This document shows positions 9,497 to 18,039 of a DNA stretch of 39,435 nt, in pieces; the stretch's first letter is position 1; every line of letters begins with the position of its first letter. Origin of the DNA: Mycobacterium talmoniae (GTDB lineage: Bacteria > Actinomycetota > Actinomycetes > Mycobacteriales > Mycobacteriaceae). The notes under the pieces were generated by a model. That model was not told where the DNA came from. It did not search any database and was given only the letters and a program-made list of their open reading frames with translations. The DNA lies in the NCBI GenBank assembly GCA_002967005.1, contig PPEA01000214.1, positions 1-39,435 on the forward strand, written 5' to 3'. The position numbers were made by a program, and so were the translations under genes.

Positions 9497-10099
9497 TTAC
9501 CCCGCGAGTTGCGGTAGCTCGCTATTGGAGATCTCGTGGGCCTCGGCGGGCTCGATCCCCACGGCGCGCAGCAGAAGCTCGGCGGTCGAGGATCCCGCTT
9601 CGCGCCAGGTCTGATGCCCCTCGAGCACCATCCACATCGCACTCACCGTCGCGCCGAGCACCAGTGACGCGATGCCGTCGACGCCCGCTGGCCCGATGTC
9701 GTACCGACCGGCCGCAATGCCAGCTTTGATGTCGTGCATAGGAGGTCCGGTCAGCACGGCACGCAGAGATTCCTCGGACAACCCGAACCTGACCGCGAAG
9801 CGGCCGAGGGTCGGGTTCTCATGGGCGTAGCGGATCCACAACCGCACCCCAGTCGCTAACCGCGCCGCGGGATCACCGATCCCGGCAAAGCTTGCCGAGA
9901 CCCGTCGGTGCATGTCCACGCTGAGCTCGGCGACGACGCGATCAAACAAGTCCTCCATCGACCCGACATTGCGGTAGAGCGTGCCACGGGCGACGTTCGC
10001 CGCTTGGGCCAATTCACTCACAGTCAGCTGGGTCGTTCCCTTTTCGACGAACAGCCGAACGGCGGCGTCGCTGATCCGCTGATCCGTGGGTGTGGTCAT
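9497..10099 (-). CDS. TetR-family regulator, divergent from cluster A
   Basis: 200 aa from ATG 10099. The N-terminal HTH is RISDAAVRLFVEKGTTQLTV followed by LAQAANVARGTLYRNVGSMEDLF. The C-terminal ligand domain is helical (GIASLVLGATVSAMWMVLEGH). It is transcribed away from the flavin monooxygenase at 10253. The 153-bp gap holds two inverted repeats, so it is the likely local repressor of cluster A, responding to a pathway compound. The ligand is unknown. Confidence 0.88.
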   Translation of the reverse strand: MTTPTDQRISDAAVRLFVEKGTTQLTVSELAQAANVARGTLYRNVGSMEDLFDRVVAELSVDMHRRVSASFAGIGDPAARLATGVRLWIRYAHENPTLGRFAVRFGLSEESLRAVLTGPPMHDIKAGIAAGRYDIGPAGVDGIASLVLGATVSAMWMVLEGHQTWREAGSSTAELLLRAVGIEPAEAHEISNSELPQLAG

Positions 10100-10140
10100 G
10101 GGCCCTGTCCTCGGGTTGGTTCCAACCGGCTCCGACAAAT

Positions 10141-10156
10141 AGTACATCTATGTTCT
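10141..10156. promoter_or_regulatory. Near-perfect palindrome upstream of the TetR gene
   Basis: AGTACAT-CT-ATGTTCT has 7-bp arms with one mismatch. It lies 42 bp upstream of the TetR start. It may be a second, weaker operator related to the site at 10198-10219, with which it shares the TGTTC half. Confidence 0.5.
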
Positions 10157-10197
10157 ATCGCGCCAGGAAAAGCTCTTAATAAGACATTGTTGACTTA

Positions 10198-10219
10198 TAT
10201 TGAACAGACATGTTCAATA
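10198..10219. promoter_or_regulatory. Perfect 9-bp inverted repeat upstream of cluster A
   Basis: TATTGAACA-GACA-TGTTCAATA pairs perfectly (10198-10206 with 10211-10219). A -35-like TTGACT lies just before it at 10190-10195, so a bound repressor would cover the promoter of the monooxygenase gene. It is AT-rich against the GC-rich surroundings. It is the best candidate operator for the TetR at 9497-10099. Confidence 0.75.
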
Positions 10220-10252
10220 GGTCTACGCGCAGGAACCGGCGGAAGGGACAGC

Positions 10253-12019
10253 GTGACGAGCAAGACGACCCGGCAGGCGGAGGTGACACCCGTGCTGATC
10301 GTGGGCGGCGGCCCGGTCGGTCTCACGCTCGCGTTGACGCTGTTCCGTCACGGTGTGCCCGCGACGTTGGTGGAGCGCAGTCCGTCGACGACCACCCACC
10401 CGAAGATGGACATCACCAACGGCCGCAGCATGGAACTGTTTCGCCACCTTGGAGTCGCCGATGAGCTGCGCAAGGTCGCTGTGCCCGAAGACCATGGGTT
10501 CGACGTGTCGTGGGTGACCAAGCTCAGCGGATGGGAGCTGGCGCGGTTCCGATATCCCAGTGTTGCGCAGCGGCGCAAGCTCATCCGCGACCGCAACGAC
10601 GGCACGATGACGCTCGAACCCGCAATGCGGGTGTCGCAGGCGCTGCTCGAACCGGCACTGAAGACCATTCTGGAAACCCGCGCCCCACAGATCGACGTCC
10701 GGTACGGCTGGGGTCTGCAAACCTTCCAGCAGGACGACCAGGGCGTCGACGCGGTGATCCGCTCGGTGAGCGGGGAGACCCACACGATCCGGGCACAGTT
10801 TTTGGCCGGCTGCGACGGGGCGGGCAGCGTGGTGCGACGAGGTCTGGGGATCGGTCTGGACGACATCGCTCTGCACCGGCTAGCGGCGCGCGAACTCGGC
10901 CTGCGCCGGCTGGTGCCAGCCGGTATCCGGGCCTTCGTCGAACACCGCGAAACGCCGATGGACGGTCGCGTCTACCTGGTCCATTTCACCTCGCCAAACC
11001 GTGAGCTCTTCGAGCGGTTCGGCACGGCGTGGCACACCCAGTCACCCGAAGGGTGGACGCTGATCTCGCAGAACGACCGCGACACCTGGACGCTGCACGC
11101 CCTTCTCGGCGTAGGTGCGGACGCCGAGGCGATCGACCCCAAGCGGTTCCTGTTCGCTGCCTTGGGCGTCGAGTTCGAGTGCGAGATCCTGTGCGCCAAT
11201 GCCTGGCGCCCACGGTTGTCCCTGGCCGACAGCTACGGGCGTGGCCGGGTGTGGCTGGCGGGGGACTCGGCGCATCAAGTCGTGCCGGCCGGCGGCTACG
11301 GCATGAACACCGGTGTGGGTGACGCCGTCGGCCTGGGATGGGTGCTCGCGGCAATCCTGCAGGGGTGGGGTGATCGTCGCCTGCTGGACGCCTACCAAGC
11401 CGAGCGCCGCTCGGTCGCCGTCCGTAACCGGGCAGCGTCGGCGCGCCACACCCTGGTGCGCTTGGCGATCAAAACCGCCTATCGCAAGCGCATTCACAGC
11501 GAAGGCTGGAACGGCGAACGCAGCCGACGTCGGCTGGGCCGGGAGATCCTCGACCTGGGCAATCTGGAAAACGAAGCCGACGGAATCGAATTCGGATACC
11601 GCTACCAGAACTCCCCGGTCATCTGCCACGAAGCGCATCCGGTGCCGGCCGACCGCATGGACAGCTACACGCCCACTACGCTGCCCGGGGCCCGACCGCC
11701 CAGCCTGGTCCTCGACAGCGGACAGGCCATCTTCGACCTGCTCGGCCCCGGGTTCACCCTGCTGCGGTTCGACGAAATCGACGTTGCACCATTGGTCACC
11801 GCGGCTCAGCAGCGCGATGTGCCGCTCACCGTCGTCGACATCCGAGACGAGCGCAGCCGCGCGCTCTACCAACGCGACCTGGTGTTGATCCGACCCGATC
11901 ACCATGTCGCGTGGCGTGGTGACGCCGCCCCGGCCCGAGCCGGCGCCGTCATCGACCGGATACGCGGCGCGCGGCCGACCTCAATCACCGAACGGGTCAG
12001 CGCCACCACCGCCCGTTGA
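10253..12019 (+). CDS. FAD-dependent aromatic hydroxylase (PheA/TfdB/MhpA type), cluster A
   Basis: 588 aa from GTG 10253, with GGAAGGG at 10241-10247. FAD/NAD(P)H monooxygenase of the FAD_binding_3 family: dinucleotide fold LIVGGGPVGL at 15-24, the middle FAD/NADPH segment CDGAGSVVRR, and the FAD-ribityl GD motif GRVWLAGDSAH near 337 followed by PAGGYGMN. It should hydroxylate a phenolic ring ortho to an existing OH using O2 and NADPH, producing a catechol for the dioxygenase encoded next (22-bp gap). A thioredoxin-like C-terminal domain typical of the phenol-hydroxylase branch is plausible (residues about 480-580). Substrate unknown. Confidence 0.9.
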   Translation: MTSKTTRQAEVTPVLIVGGGPVGLTLALTLFRHGVPATLVERSPSTTTHPKMDITNGRSMELFRHLGVADELRKVAVPEDHGFDVSWVTKLSGWELARFRYPSVAQRRKLIRDRNDGTMTLEPAMRVSQALLEPALKTILETRAPQIDVRYGWGLQTFQQDDQGVDAVIRSVSGETHTIRAQFLAGCDGAGSVVRRGLGIGLDDIALHRLAARELGLRRLVPAGIRAFVEHRETPMDGRVYLVHFTSPNRELFERFGTAWHTQSPEGWTLISQNDRDTWTLHALLGVGADAEAIDPKRFLFAALGVEFECEILCANAWRPRLSLADSYGRGRVWLAGDSAHQVVPAGGYGMNTGVGDAVGLGWVLAAILQGWGDRRLLDAYQAERRSVAVRNRAASARHTLVRLAIKTAYRKRIHSEGWNGERSRRRLGREILDLGNLENEADGIEFGYRYQNSPVICHEAHPVPADRMDSYTPTTLPGARPPSLVLDSGQAIFDLLGPGFTLLRFDEIDVAPLVTAAQQRDVPLTVVDIRDERSRALYQRDLVLIRPDHHVAWRGDAAPARAGAVIDRIRGARPTSITERVSATTAR

Positions 12020-12041
12020 GACCACGAAAGGACAACCAGCC

Positions 12042-13172
12042 GTGAGCAAGACCGTCGATGCCCACAATGGCCTGCATAGCCAGCGGGGCGCACGCAAAAA
12101 CGAACACCCGGGCCGATCACGCAACCCGGTGATCAAGGTTCGCGACCTCGCCTGGCTGGAATTCGAGAAGCCCGACCTCGTGCGGGCCGAGGCGTTCGCG
12201 CACGCCTTCGGATTCGCAACCGTGGCGCGCACCGGTTCCGAGTTACAGTTGCGCGGCACCGACGCCGGCGCCCCGTGTGTGATCATCCGCCGGGGTGCCA
12301 CCACCCGTTTTCGCGGCATGGCGTTCGCCGCACAGGACGAGGCGGACCTGGCGCGACTCGCGGCGGCGACCGGTGCCCGAACTCGGCCGCTGCCCGACGC
12401 CATCGGCGGATTGTCCGTCGAGCTGGTGGATCCCAGCGGGATTCCGGTCCGCGTGGTGGCCGGCATGCATCAGCTCGCTGCCTTGCCCGGGCAACAGCCG
12501 CACACTTTCAACCTCGGCTGCGATCTGCGACGGGTGAACGCGACCCAGCGGCCGCCTCGGGTTCCGACCAAGGTGCAGCGGCTCGGCCACGTTGTGCTGC
12601 AGAGCACCAAATACGCTGCGGCGCTGGACTGGTACCTCGACAGCCTCGGGATGATTGTCAGCGACTTCCTGTTCTTCCCCGGCCAGCGCGACCGCGGACC
12701 GACGATGAGCTTCATCCGCTGCGACCGCGGCTCAACTCCTGCCGATCACCACACCCTGGCGCTTGCGTTGGGGCCGTCGAGCCGCTACGTGCACTCGGCC
12801 TACCAAGTGTGTGACCTCGACTCACTGGCCGCCGGCGGCGAATACCTGAAAGACCAGGGCTACCACCGATCGTGGGGGATCGGCCGCCACATCCAGGGCA
12901 GCCAGATCTTCGACTACTGGCGTGACCCGGACGGCTTCTTGGTCGAGCATTTCGCCGACGGCGACATGTTCGACAACACCCTGGAGCCCGGCTGGGCACC
13001 GTTTACCGCCTCCGGGCTGGCCCAGTGGGGGCCACCGGCCACCAAGGATTTCCTCGGCACCAATCCCGCAGCCTTGCCCCACGAAGCACGATCTCTCCTC
13101 GCCGCGCTGCGCGCCGACAATGAATTCGACCTCTCGCGCCTCATCGGCCTGTTGAAAGTGACCCAATCATGA
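12042..13172 (+). CDS. VOC-family extradiol-type ring-cleavage dioxygenase, cluster A
   Basis: 376 aa from GTG 12042, with GAAAGGA 9 bp upstream. Two vicinal-oxygen-chelate modules can be seen: an N-terminal one (VRDLAWLEFEKPDL to RVVAGMHQ) and a C-terminal one holding the metal triad His183 (LGHVVLQS), His236/237 (ADHHTLAL) and Glu302 (FLVEHFADG), in the order of BphC-type Fe(II) enzymes. It should open the catechol made by the upstream hydroxylase. A long N-terminal extension of about 30 residues and a C-terminal tail beyond the metal site set it apart from canonical 300-aa forms. The neighbouring FAH-type hydrolase supports a meta-cleavage role. Confidence 0.85.
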   Translation: MSKTVDAHNGLHSQRGARKNEHPGRSRNPVIKVRDLAWLEFEKPDLVRAEAFAHAFGFATVARTGSELQLRGTDAGAPCVIIRRGATTRFRGMAFAAQDEADLARLAAATGARTRPLPDAIGGLSVELVDPSGIPVRVVAGMHQLAALPGQQPHTFNLGCDLRRVNATQRPPRVPTKVQRLGHVVLQSTKYAAALDWYLDSLGMIVSDFLFFPGQRDRGPTMSFIRCDRGSTPADHHTLALALGPSSRYVHSAYQVCDLDSLAAGGEYLKDQGYHRSWGIGRHIQGSQIFDYWRDPDGFLVEHFADGDMFDNTLEPGWAPFTASGLAQWGPPATKDFLGTNPAALPHEARSLLAALRADNEFDLSRLIGLLKVTQS

Positions 13173-14106
13173 CACTGTCCATCCTGCGCACCGCTGACGC
13201 TTGGTGGTTCCAAACCCCCACTGGAGCAGCCAAGATCGCGACCGATGCCAGCACCACCGCTGAACTGCTAGCCGACCGGGCCGCCATCGAGGCCGCGGCG
13301 CAGCAGGATGGCACCGTGCCCACCGACAGCCTCGATCTGGTGTCGCCGGTGACCACGCCATGCCGGGTGGTGGCACAGATGACCAACTTCGCCTCCCACG
13401 TCAAAGATGCGGGCATGGACCCCAAATCGATTCCGCTGACATTCTTCCGCAAGTCCTCGGCTTCGATCACCGGGCCGACCGATGACATCGTCAAACCTGC
13501 CCACGTCCGGCTCTTGGACTACGAGGTCGAAATCGGCTTGGTCATTGGCCGCGACATTCCCGTCGCACCGGGATCTCCGAGTCGAACCTGGCCGACTACA
13601 TCGCCGGACTGGTGGTCACCAATGACGTGTCGGCCCGAGACATCCAGTTGCCGCAAACCCAGTTCTATGAGGCCAAGTCCTATCCCACCTTCACCCCGGT
13701 CGGGCCGGCGCTGGTGTTGCTCGACGCCGGCGAGCTACAGCGTTTCGGCGACCTGCGGCTGCGGCTGCGGGTGAACGGTGAACTGCGCCAGGACATGCTG
13801 GTCGAGCGCGACATGCTGTACCGGCCGGTGCAGGCGCTGCAGTCGCTGACCCGCTTCCAGCACCTGGCCGCCGGTGACCTGATCATGACCGGCACCCCGG
13901 TCGGCACCGCGCTGAGTGCCCCGCCCAGACCGATCGAGATCATCGGTTCGCTGCTCCCGTCCGCGGTCAAGTGGAAAGCGTTCTTCAAACGCCAGTCCGG
14001 CAACCCCAAGTACCTGCACGACGGTGACCTAGTGGAGGCCGCGATCGCCACCGACGACGGTGCCGTCGACCTCGGTGCCCAGCGCAACACCGTGCGGTAC
14101 GCGTGA
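13169..14106 (+). pseudogene. Fumarylacetoacetate-hydrolase-family protein, frameshifted
   Basis: Starts at ATG 13169, overlapping the upstream stop. N-terminal half: FAH lead domain, then TFFRKSSASITGP and the metal-binding LDYEVEIGLVIGRDIPV. The frame is lost near 13563. The second half (GISESNLADYIAGLVVTNDV, then FTPVGPALV, GDLIMTGTPVG) runs in another frame to a TGA at 14104-14106. Adding one G to give GTCGGCACC restores a 312-aa protein. The FAH fold includes hydrolases, hydratases and decarboxylases of meta-cleavage pathways. It would act on the ring-cleavage product. Both halves are well conserved, so a sequencing error is as likely as real inactivation. Confidence 0.88.
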
Positions 14107-15992
14107 ACACCGACCTGCTGTGGCCGCGCTACGCGGGCCCCGCTGACCTTCGCGCGATCGAGGCAGTGCCGCTCGCGCAGCGCGGCCTGCCTGCCTCGAC
14201 CTACCAGATCCTGCTGCGCGCCGCCACTGCCTGGCCTGAGCGCATCGCGATCAGCGTCCTGCCCGACGGACAACGCTGGCAGCAACCGGTGCAGCGCACC
14301 TTCGGCCAACTGTTGGGTGACGTGCACCGAACCGCGAATCTGTTGCGCCGCCTCGGTGTACGGCGCGGCGACGCTGTCGGCTTGATCGCGCCCAACTGCG
14401 ACGAACTGATCACCGCCACCCTAGCCGCGCAGCTTGCCGGCATCGCCGCGCCGATCAACGCGGCGCTGTCGTCCCAGCACATCGGCGAGCTGCTGCGCCG
14501 CTCGGGTGCACGGGTGCTCATCGCCGCCGGACCCGCACTCGATCCGGCGGGCTGGGAGACCGCCCAGCACCTGGCTGGCGCCGGAGCCGTCGACACCCTG
14601 CTGTTGCTGCAACCCACCGGTACATTCGCCGAAGACGACCCACCACCGGAATCCTCGGGCGCAGCGGTCGGCTATCTGAGCCGACTGGCGCACGATCACG
14701 ACGCCACCTACTTCTGCGGGGAACCGCCCGCCGCAGCAGACCTAGCCGCCTTGTTCCACACCGGCGGCACCACTGGCGCTCCGAAACTGGCCGCCCATAC
14801 CCACGCCAACGAGGTGACCGACGCGTGGATGATCGCCGCTAACACGCTGCTCGACGAGGACTCAACGATATTCGCGGGTCTGCCGCTGTTTCACGTCAAC
14901 GCCCTGATCGTCACCGCCTTGGCGCCGCTGCTGCGTGGACAGCACACGGTGTGGGCCGGCCCGCTGGGTTACCGGGACCCGGCGCTCTACGGCAACTTCT
15001 GGAAGATCGTCGAGCGGTATCAACTGTCGACGATGAGCGCGGTGCCGACCGTCTATTCCGTGCTGGCGAAGTGCCCGGTTGACGCCAACATCACGAGTAT
15101 GCGGATGGCGATCGTCGGCGCCTCGGCGCTGCCGGGCGCGGTGCGCAAGGACTTCGAATCACACACCGGAATCAGCCTGGTCGAAGGCTACGGTCTCACC
15201 GAGGCGACGTGTGCCAGCGTGCGCAGTTTCCCCGACCACCCGCGACTGGGCTCGGTGGGCCAACGTCTGCCCTACCAACACCTCAAGACGGTGCGCATCG
15301 ACGACGACGGCGCGTGGCATGACCTGCCGCGCGGCGCCGTGGGCACGTTGGCCATCAGCGGACCGACGGTGTTCGCCGGCTACGTCACCGGCCGCGACGC
15401 GGGTGAACACCTGTTGCACAGTCAGGGAAAGCTCGTCGACGGCTGGCTCGACACCGGTGACCTCGCCTGGATCGACGACGACGAGTTCGTGCACCTCGCC
15501 GGGCGCGCTAAGGATCTCATCATCCGCGGCGGCCATAACATCGATCCGGCAATGGTCGAGGATGCTCTCCTCGCGCATCCCGACGTGACGGGTGCGGCCG
15601 CTGTCGGCCGGCCCGACCGCCACGCCGGGGAGGTGCCGGTCGCCTATGTGACCCTGCGGCCTGGCGCGAGCGTCACCGCCGAGGCCTTACAGACGTGGGC
15701 CGGCGAGCACGTTGCCGAAGCCGCCGCGGCGCCCAAAGCAGTGATCATTCGCGACGCACTTCCGGTGACCGCCGTCGGCAAGCCCTACAAGCTGCCCCTG
15801 CGCGCTGATGCGGCTCGCACCGCCGTCGTCGAGGCCCTCGCCGGCCTCTCGGGTGTGGTCGCCGTCGACGTCACCACTGACGATGCCGCGGCGGTCGTCA
15901 CGATCGCGGTCACTGCCGCCGCCGACCGCCAGGCCATCGATGAAGCGCTGACCCGCTATGCCCTCACCTGCCGCGTCACGGAGATCGCCTGA
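14103..15992 (+). CDS. Acyl-CoA synthetase / AMP-dependent ligase, cluster A
   Basis: 629 aa from GTG 14103, overlapping the previous stop. ANL-superfamily motifs in order: P-loop LFHTGGTTGAPK at about 217-228, GLPLFHVNA, A5-like EGYGLTEA, A7 GWLDTGDLAWID, A8 RAKDLIIRGGHNI, and A10 GKPYK. It activates a carboxylic acid as acyl-AMP and then CoA thioester. The context suggests the acid is either the starting aromatic/alkyl substrate or the acid released after ring cleavage. The C-terminal extension beyond A10 (about 60 residues, Ala/Val rich) is longer than in most family members. Confidence 0.93.
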   Translation: MNTDLLWPRYAGPADLRAIEAVPLAQRGLPASTYQILLRAATAWPERIAISVLPDGQRWQQPVQRTFGQLLGDVHRTANLLRRLGVRRGDAVGLIAPNCDELITATLAAQLAGIAAPINAALSSQHIGELLRRSGARVLIAAGPALDPAGWETAQHLAGAGAVDTLLLLQPTGTFAEDDPPPESSGAAVGYLSRLAHDHDATYFCGEPPAAADLAALFHTGGTTGAPKLAAHTHANEVTDAWMIAANTLLDEDSTIFAGLPLFHVNALIVTALAPLLRGQHTVWAGPLGYRDPALYGNFWKIVERYQLSTMSAVPTVYSVLAKCPVDANITSMRMAIVGASALPGAVRKDFESHTGISLVEGYGLTEATCASVRSFPDHPRLGSVGQRLPYQHLKTVRIDDDGAWHDLPRGAVGTLAISGPTVFAGYVTGRDAGEHLLHSQGKLVDGWLDTGDLAWIDDDEFVHLAGRAKDLIIRGGHNIDPAMVEDALLAHPDVTGAAAVGRPDRHAGEVPVAYVTLRPGASVTAEALQTWAGEHVAEAAAAPKAVIIRDALPVTAVGKPYKLPLRADAARTAVVEALAGLSGVVAVDVTTDDAAAVVTIAVTAAADRQAIDEALTRYALTCRVTEIA

Positions 15993-16753
15993 TGACTCAC
16001 CCCACCCGCACCACCTCGATGCTGTCGCCGCTCATGCTGCGCGGGGACATGACAAGAGACGTGGCCACCACCTACTGGGCGACCGAGCACGCCGAGAAAG
16101 TCAAGAAGCTGCCGAACCTCCTCGAATACAACCAGCGGCTGTTCTCGACGACCGATCACGGGTTCTGGCCTCGGGCACAAGGAATCGGCACCGCGATCGA
16201 CGACACCTGGCGCTTCGACGGCTGTGCGGAGATTCGCTTCCGCAGCACGGCCGCAATAACGGCCACTGCGGTCCATGCCCGCGAGGTCTACCTCGACGAG
16301 CAGAACGTCTTTGCCCGGGTGCTGGGACACCCCACCGGCCCCGGCGGCGGACGGTGGTGGACCGACGGCTTCGACGACACCGTCGGCCACCACATCGCGC
16401 TCCTGCTGCGGCGACGACGCGGAGTCCGCGGCGGCGTTTTTCGGACGTTCGTGCATGAACGGATGGGCGCGGCGCTGCTCGCCGGCGGCGCTCGCGATCT
16501 GCGCAGCTACACCTTCCTGCCCTGGACGCCGCTGTTCCATACCTCACCCGGTGTTGGGCACGACAATCCACCGCAGCACCGCTACCACGCTGTGGTCCTG
16601 CTCGGGGCCGACAGCCGGGCCGCCGTCGACCAGCTATTCGACAGCGCCGCCGTCGCGGCGCTCCGCCGCGACCTGCACACCACCCTCACGGCGGTGCACG
16701 CCTACGGCATCGAACGCACGGTCCCGGTCATCCGCATGGGGTCGGGAGCATGA
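15992..16753 (+). CDS. EthD-like dimeric alpha/beta-barrel protein
   Basis: 253 aa from ATG 15992, overlapping the ligase stop by one base. Two similar halves can be seen. The first has RGDMTRDVATTYWATEHAEK and LLEYNQRLF; the second starts near FVHERMGAALLAGGARDLRSY. Both have the pattern of EthD/ferredoxin-like dimeric barrels. Such proteins occur in operons for ether, aromatic and sterol breakdown and some act as cyclases or aldolases, but most are uncharacterised. An Arg-rich linker (LLRRRRGVRGG) separates the halves. Function unknown; assignment is by pattern only. Confidence 0.65.
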   Translation: MTHPTRTTSMLSPLMLRGDMTRDVATTYWATEHAEKVKKLPNLLEYNQRLFSTTDHGFWPRAQGIGTAIDDTWRFDGCAEIRFRSTAAITATAVHAREVYLDEQNVFARVLGHPTGPGGGRWWTDGFDDTVGHHIALLLRRRRGVRGGVFRTFVHERMGAALLAGGARDLRSYTFLPWTPLFHTSPGVGHDNPPQHRYHAVVLLGADSRAAVDQLFDSAAVAALRRDLHTTLTAVHAYGIERTVPVIRMGSGA

Positions 16754-18039
16754 GCACCACGTCCTCCAGCTCACTGCTGGCACCGCTACAGATCGGGTCG
16801 CTCACCGTTGGCGGTCGGCTGTTCAAATCAGCGACCAGCGAAACGCGGTCGAGCGTCGACGGGTTCGTCACCGACGAACTACTCGAGTTCTACGCGCCCA
16901 TGGCGGGGGCCGGCACACCGTTGATCGTCACCGGAAACCTGTACGTCTCGCTGCAGGGCAAATCCACCGAGCGGCAAGCCGGCATCGACGCCGACGACAA
17001 GAAGCCGGGCTTGCGTGACTGGGTGCAGCTTGCCCACGGCGGACACGCCCTGCTGATCGCGCAGCTCAACCACGGCGGCCGGCAAACCATCAAATCCGGG
17101 GTGCCGGGCCAGCCGACGGTATCGGCGTCGTCGGTACGCGAACCACTGTTCGGTACCAAGCCCCGATCGTTGCGCAGCGACGAGATACCAGGCGTCGTAA
17201 GCGATTTCGCATCGGCCGCCGAACGTGCGCGCGATGTCGGGTTCGACGGTGTGCAAATCCATGCCGCCCATGGGTATCTGCTCAGCCAGTTCCTGACCCC
17301 TCACACCAACAGGCGCACCGATGGTTACGGCGGCAGCCTCGACAACCGGATGCGGTTGCTGCGTGAGGTCTATCGGGCGGTCCGCAAGCGCGTAGGCGAC
17401 GACTATCCGGTGCTGCTGAAGATCAACGGCACCGACATGATGCCGTTGCGTCGCGGCGCCGCCACTGCTGACTTGGTCCGGGTCGCACTCGCCCTACAGG
17501 ACGACGGGATCGATGCCGTCGAGGTCTCTCGGGGCCACTACGAATCCTGGCCGGCGACGGTGTTGGGCCATTACCGGGGATTCATCAGGGCCGAGGTGTT
17601 CGAAGGCGCGGTCGCCGAACTGCCCTGGTATCGCCGCACGGCGATGCTAGCCGTGGCGCCGGCGGTCGAACGCGCTGCGGAACGGTTGGCACCCGGTGGC
17701 GAGGGGTTCAACCTCCCGCAAGCTGAACAATTCACCACCGCACTCGACATCCCGGTGATCTGCGTCGGTGGATTCCACACAAAGTCGGGCATGGAAGCGG
17801 CCATCGAATCGGGTCGGTGCGATGCGGTCTCCGCCGCGCGGGCATTCATCGCCGACCCGTACTTGTTCCAGCACATTCAGGCGCCGGCATCCGACCCGCC
17901 CGTCTGTGGGTACTGCAACGGCTGTATCGCCCGCCACGGGGGCAAGCCCATCGACTGCTACGTCGACGATATCCGCGCCCGCAAAGACCAGATGGTGGCC
18001 GCCGCTAAGCGCGCCACGGCCGGTAAGGAAGACACATGA
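16750..18039 (+). CDS. Old-Yellow-Enzyme-like NADH:flavin oxidoreductase
   Basis: 429 aa from ATG 16750 (ATGA overlap). TIM-barrel FMN enzyme: LFKSATSETR, AQLNHGGRQ, the signature QIHAAHGYLLSQFLTPHTN, TDGYGGSLDNR, and phosphate-binding VGGFHTKSGM. A Cys cluster C386-x2-C389-x2-C392-x10-C403 lies near the C-terminus, similar to the iron-sulfur site of 2,4-dienoyl-CoA reductases, but no second FAD/NAD domain follows. It should reduce an activated C=C bond, for example a dienoate or enone made by ring opening. Electron source and substrate unknown. Confidence 0.9.
   Translation: MSTTSSSSLLAPLQIGSLTVGGRLFKSATSETRSSVDGFVTDELLEFYAPMAGAGTPLIVTGNLYVSLQGKSTERQAGIDADDKKPGLRDWVQLAHGGHALLIAQLNHGGRQTIKSGVPGQPTVSASSVREPLFGTKPRSLRSDEIPGVVSDFASAAERARDVGFDGVQIHAAHGYLLSQFLTPHTNRRTDGYGGSLDNRMRLLREVYRAVRKRVGDDYPVLLKINGTDMMPLRRGAATADLVRVALALQDDGIDAVEVSRGHYESWPATVLGHYRGFIRAEVFEGAVAELPWYRRTAMLAVAPAVERAAERLAPGGEGFNLPQAEQFTTALDIPVICVGGFHTKSGMEAAIESGRCDAVSAARAFIADPYLFQHIQAPASDPPVCGYCNGCIARHGGKPIDCYVDDIRARKDQMVAAAKRATAGKEDT

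Noticed and set aside
7035..10252. Prophage or integrative element boundary around the toxin-antitoxin pair
   Set aside because: No integrase, attachment repeat, tRNA or phage structural gene is visible; a toxin-antitoxin pair alone is not enough.
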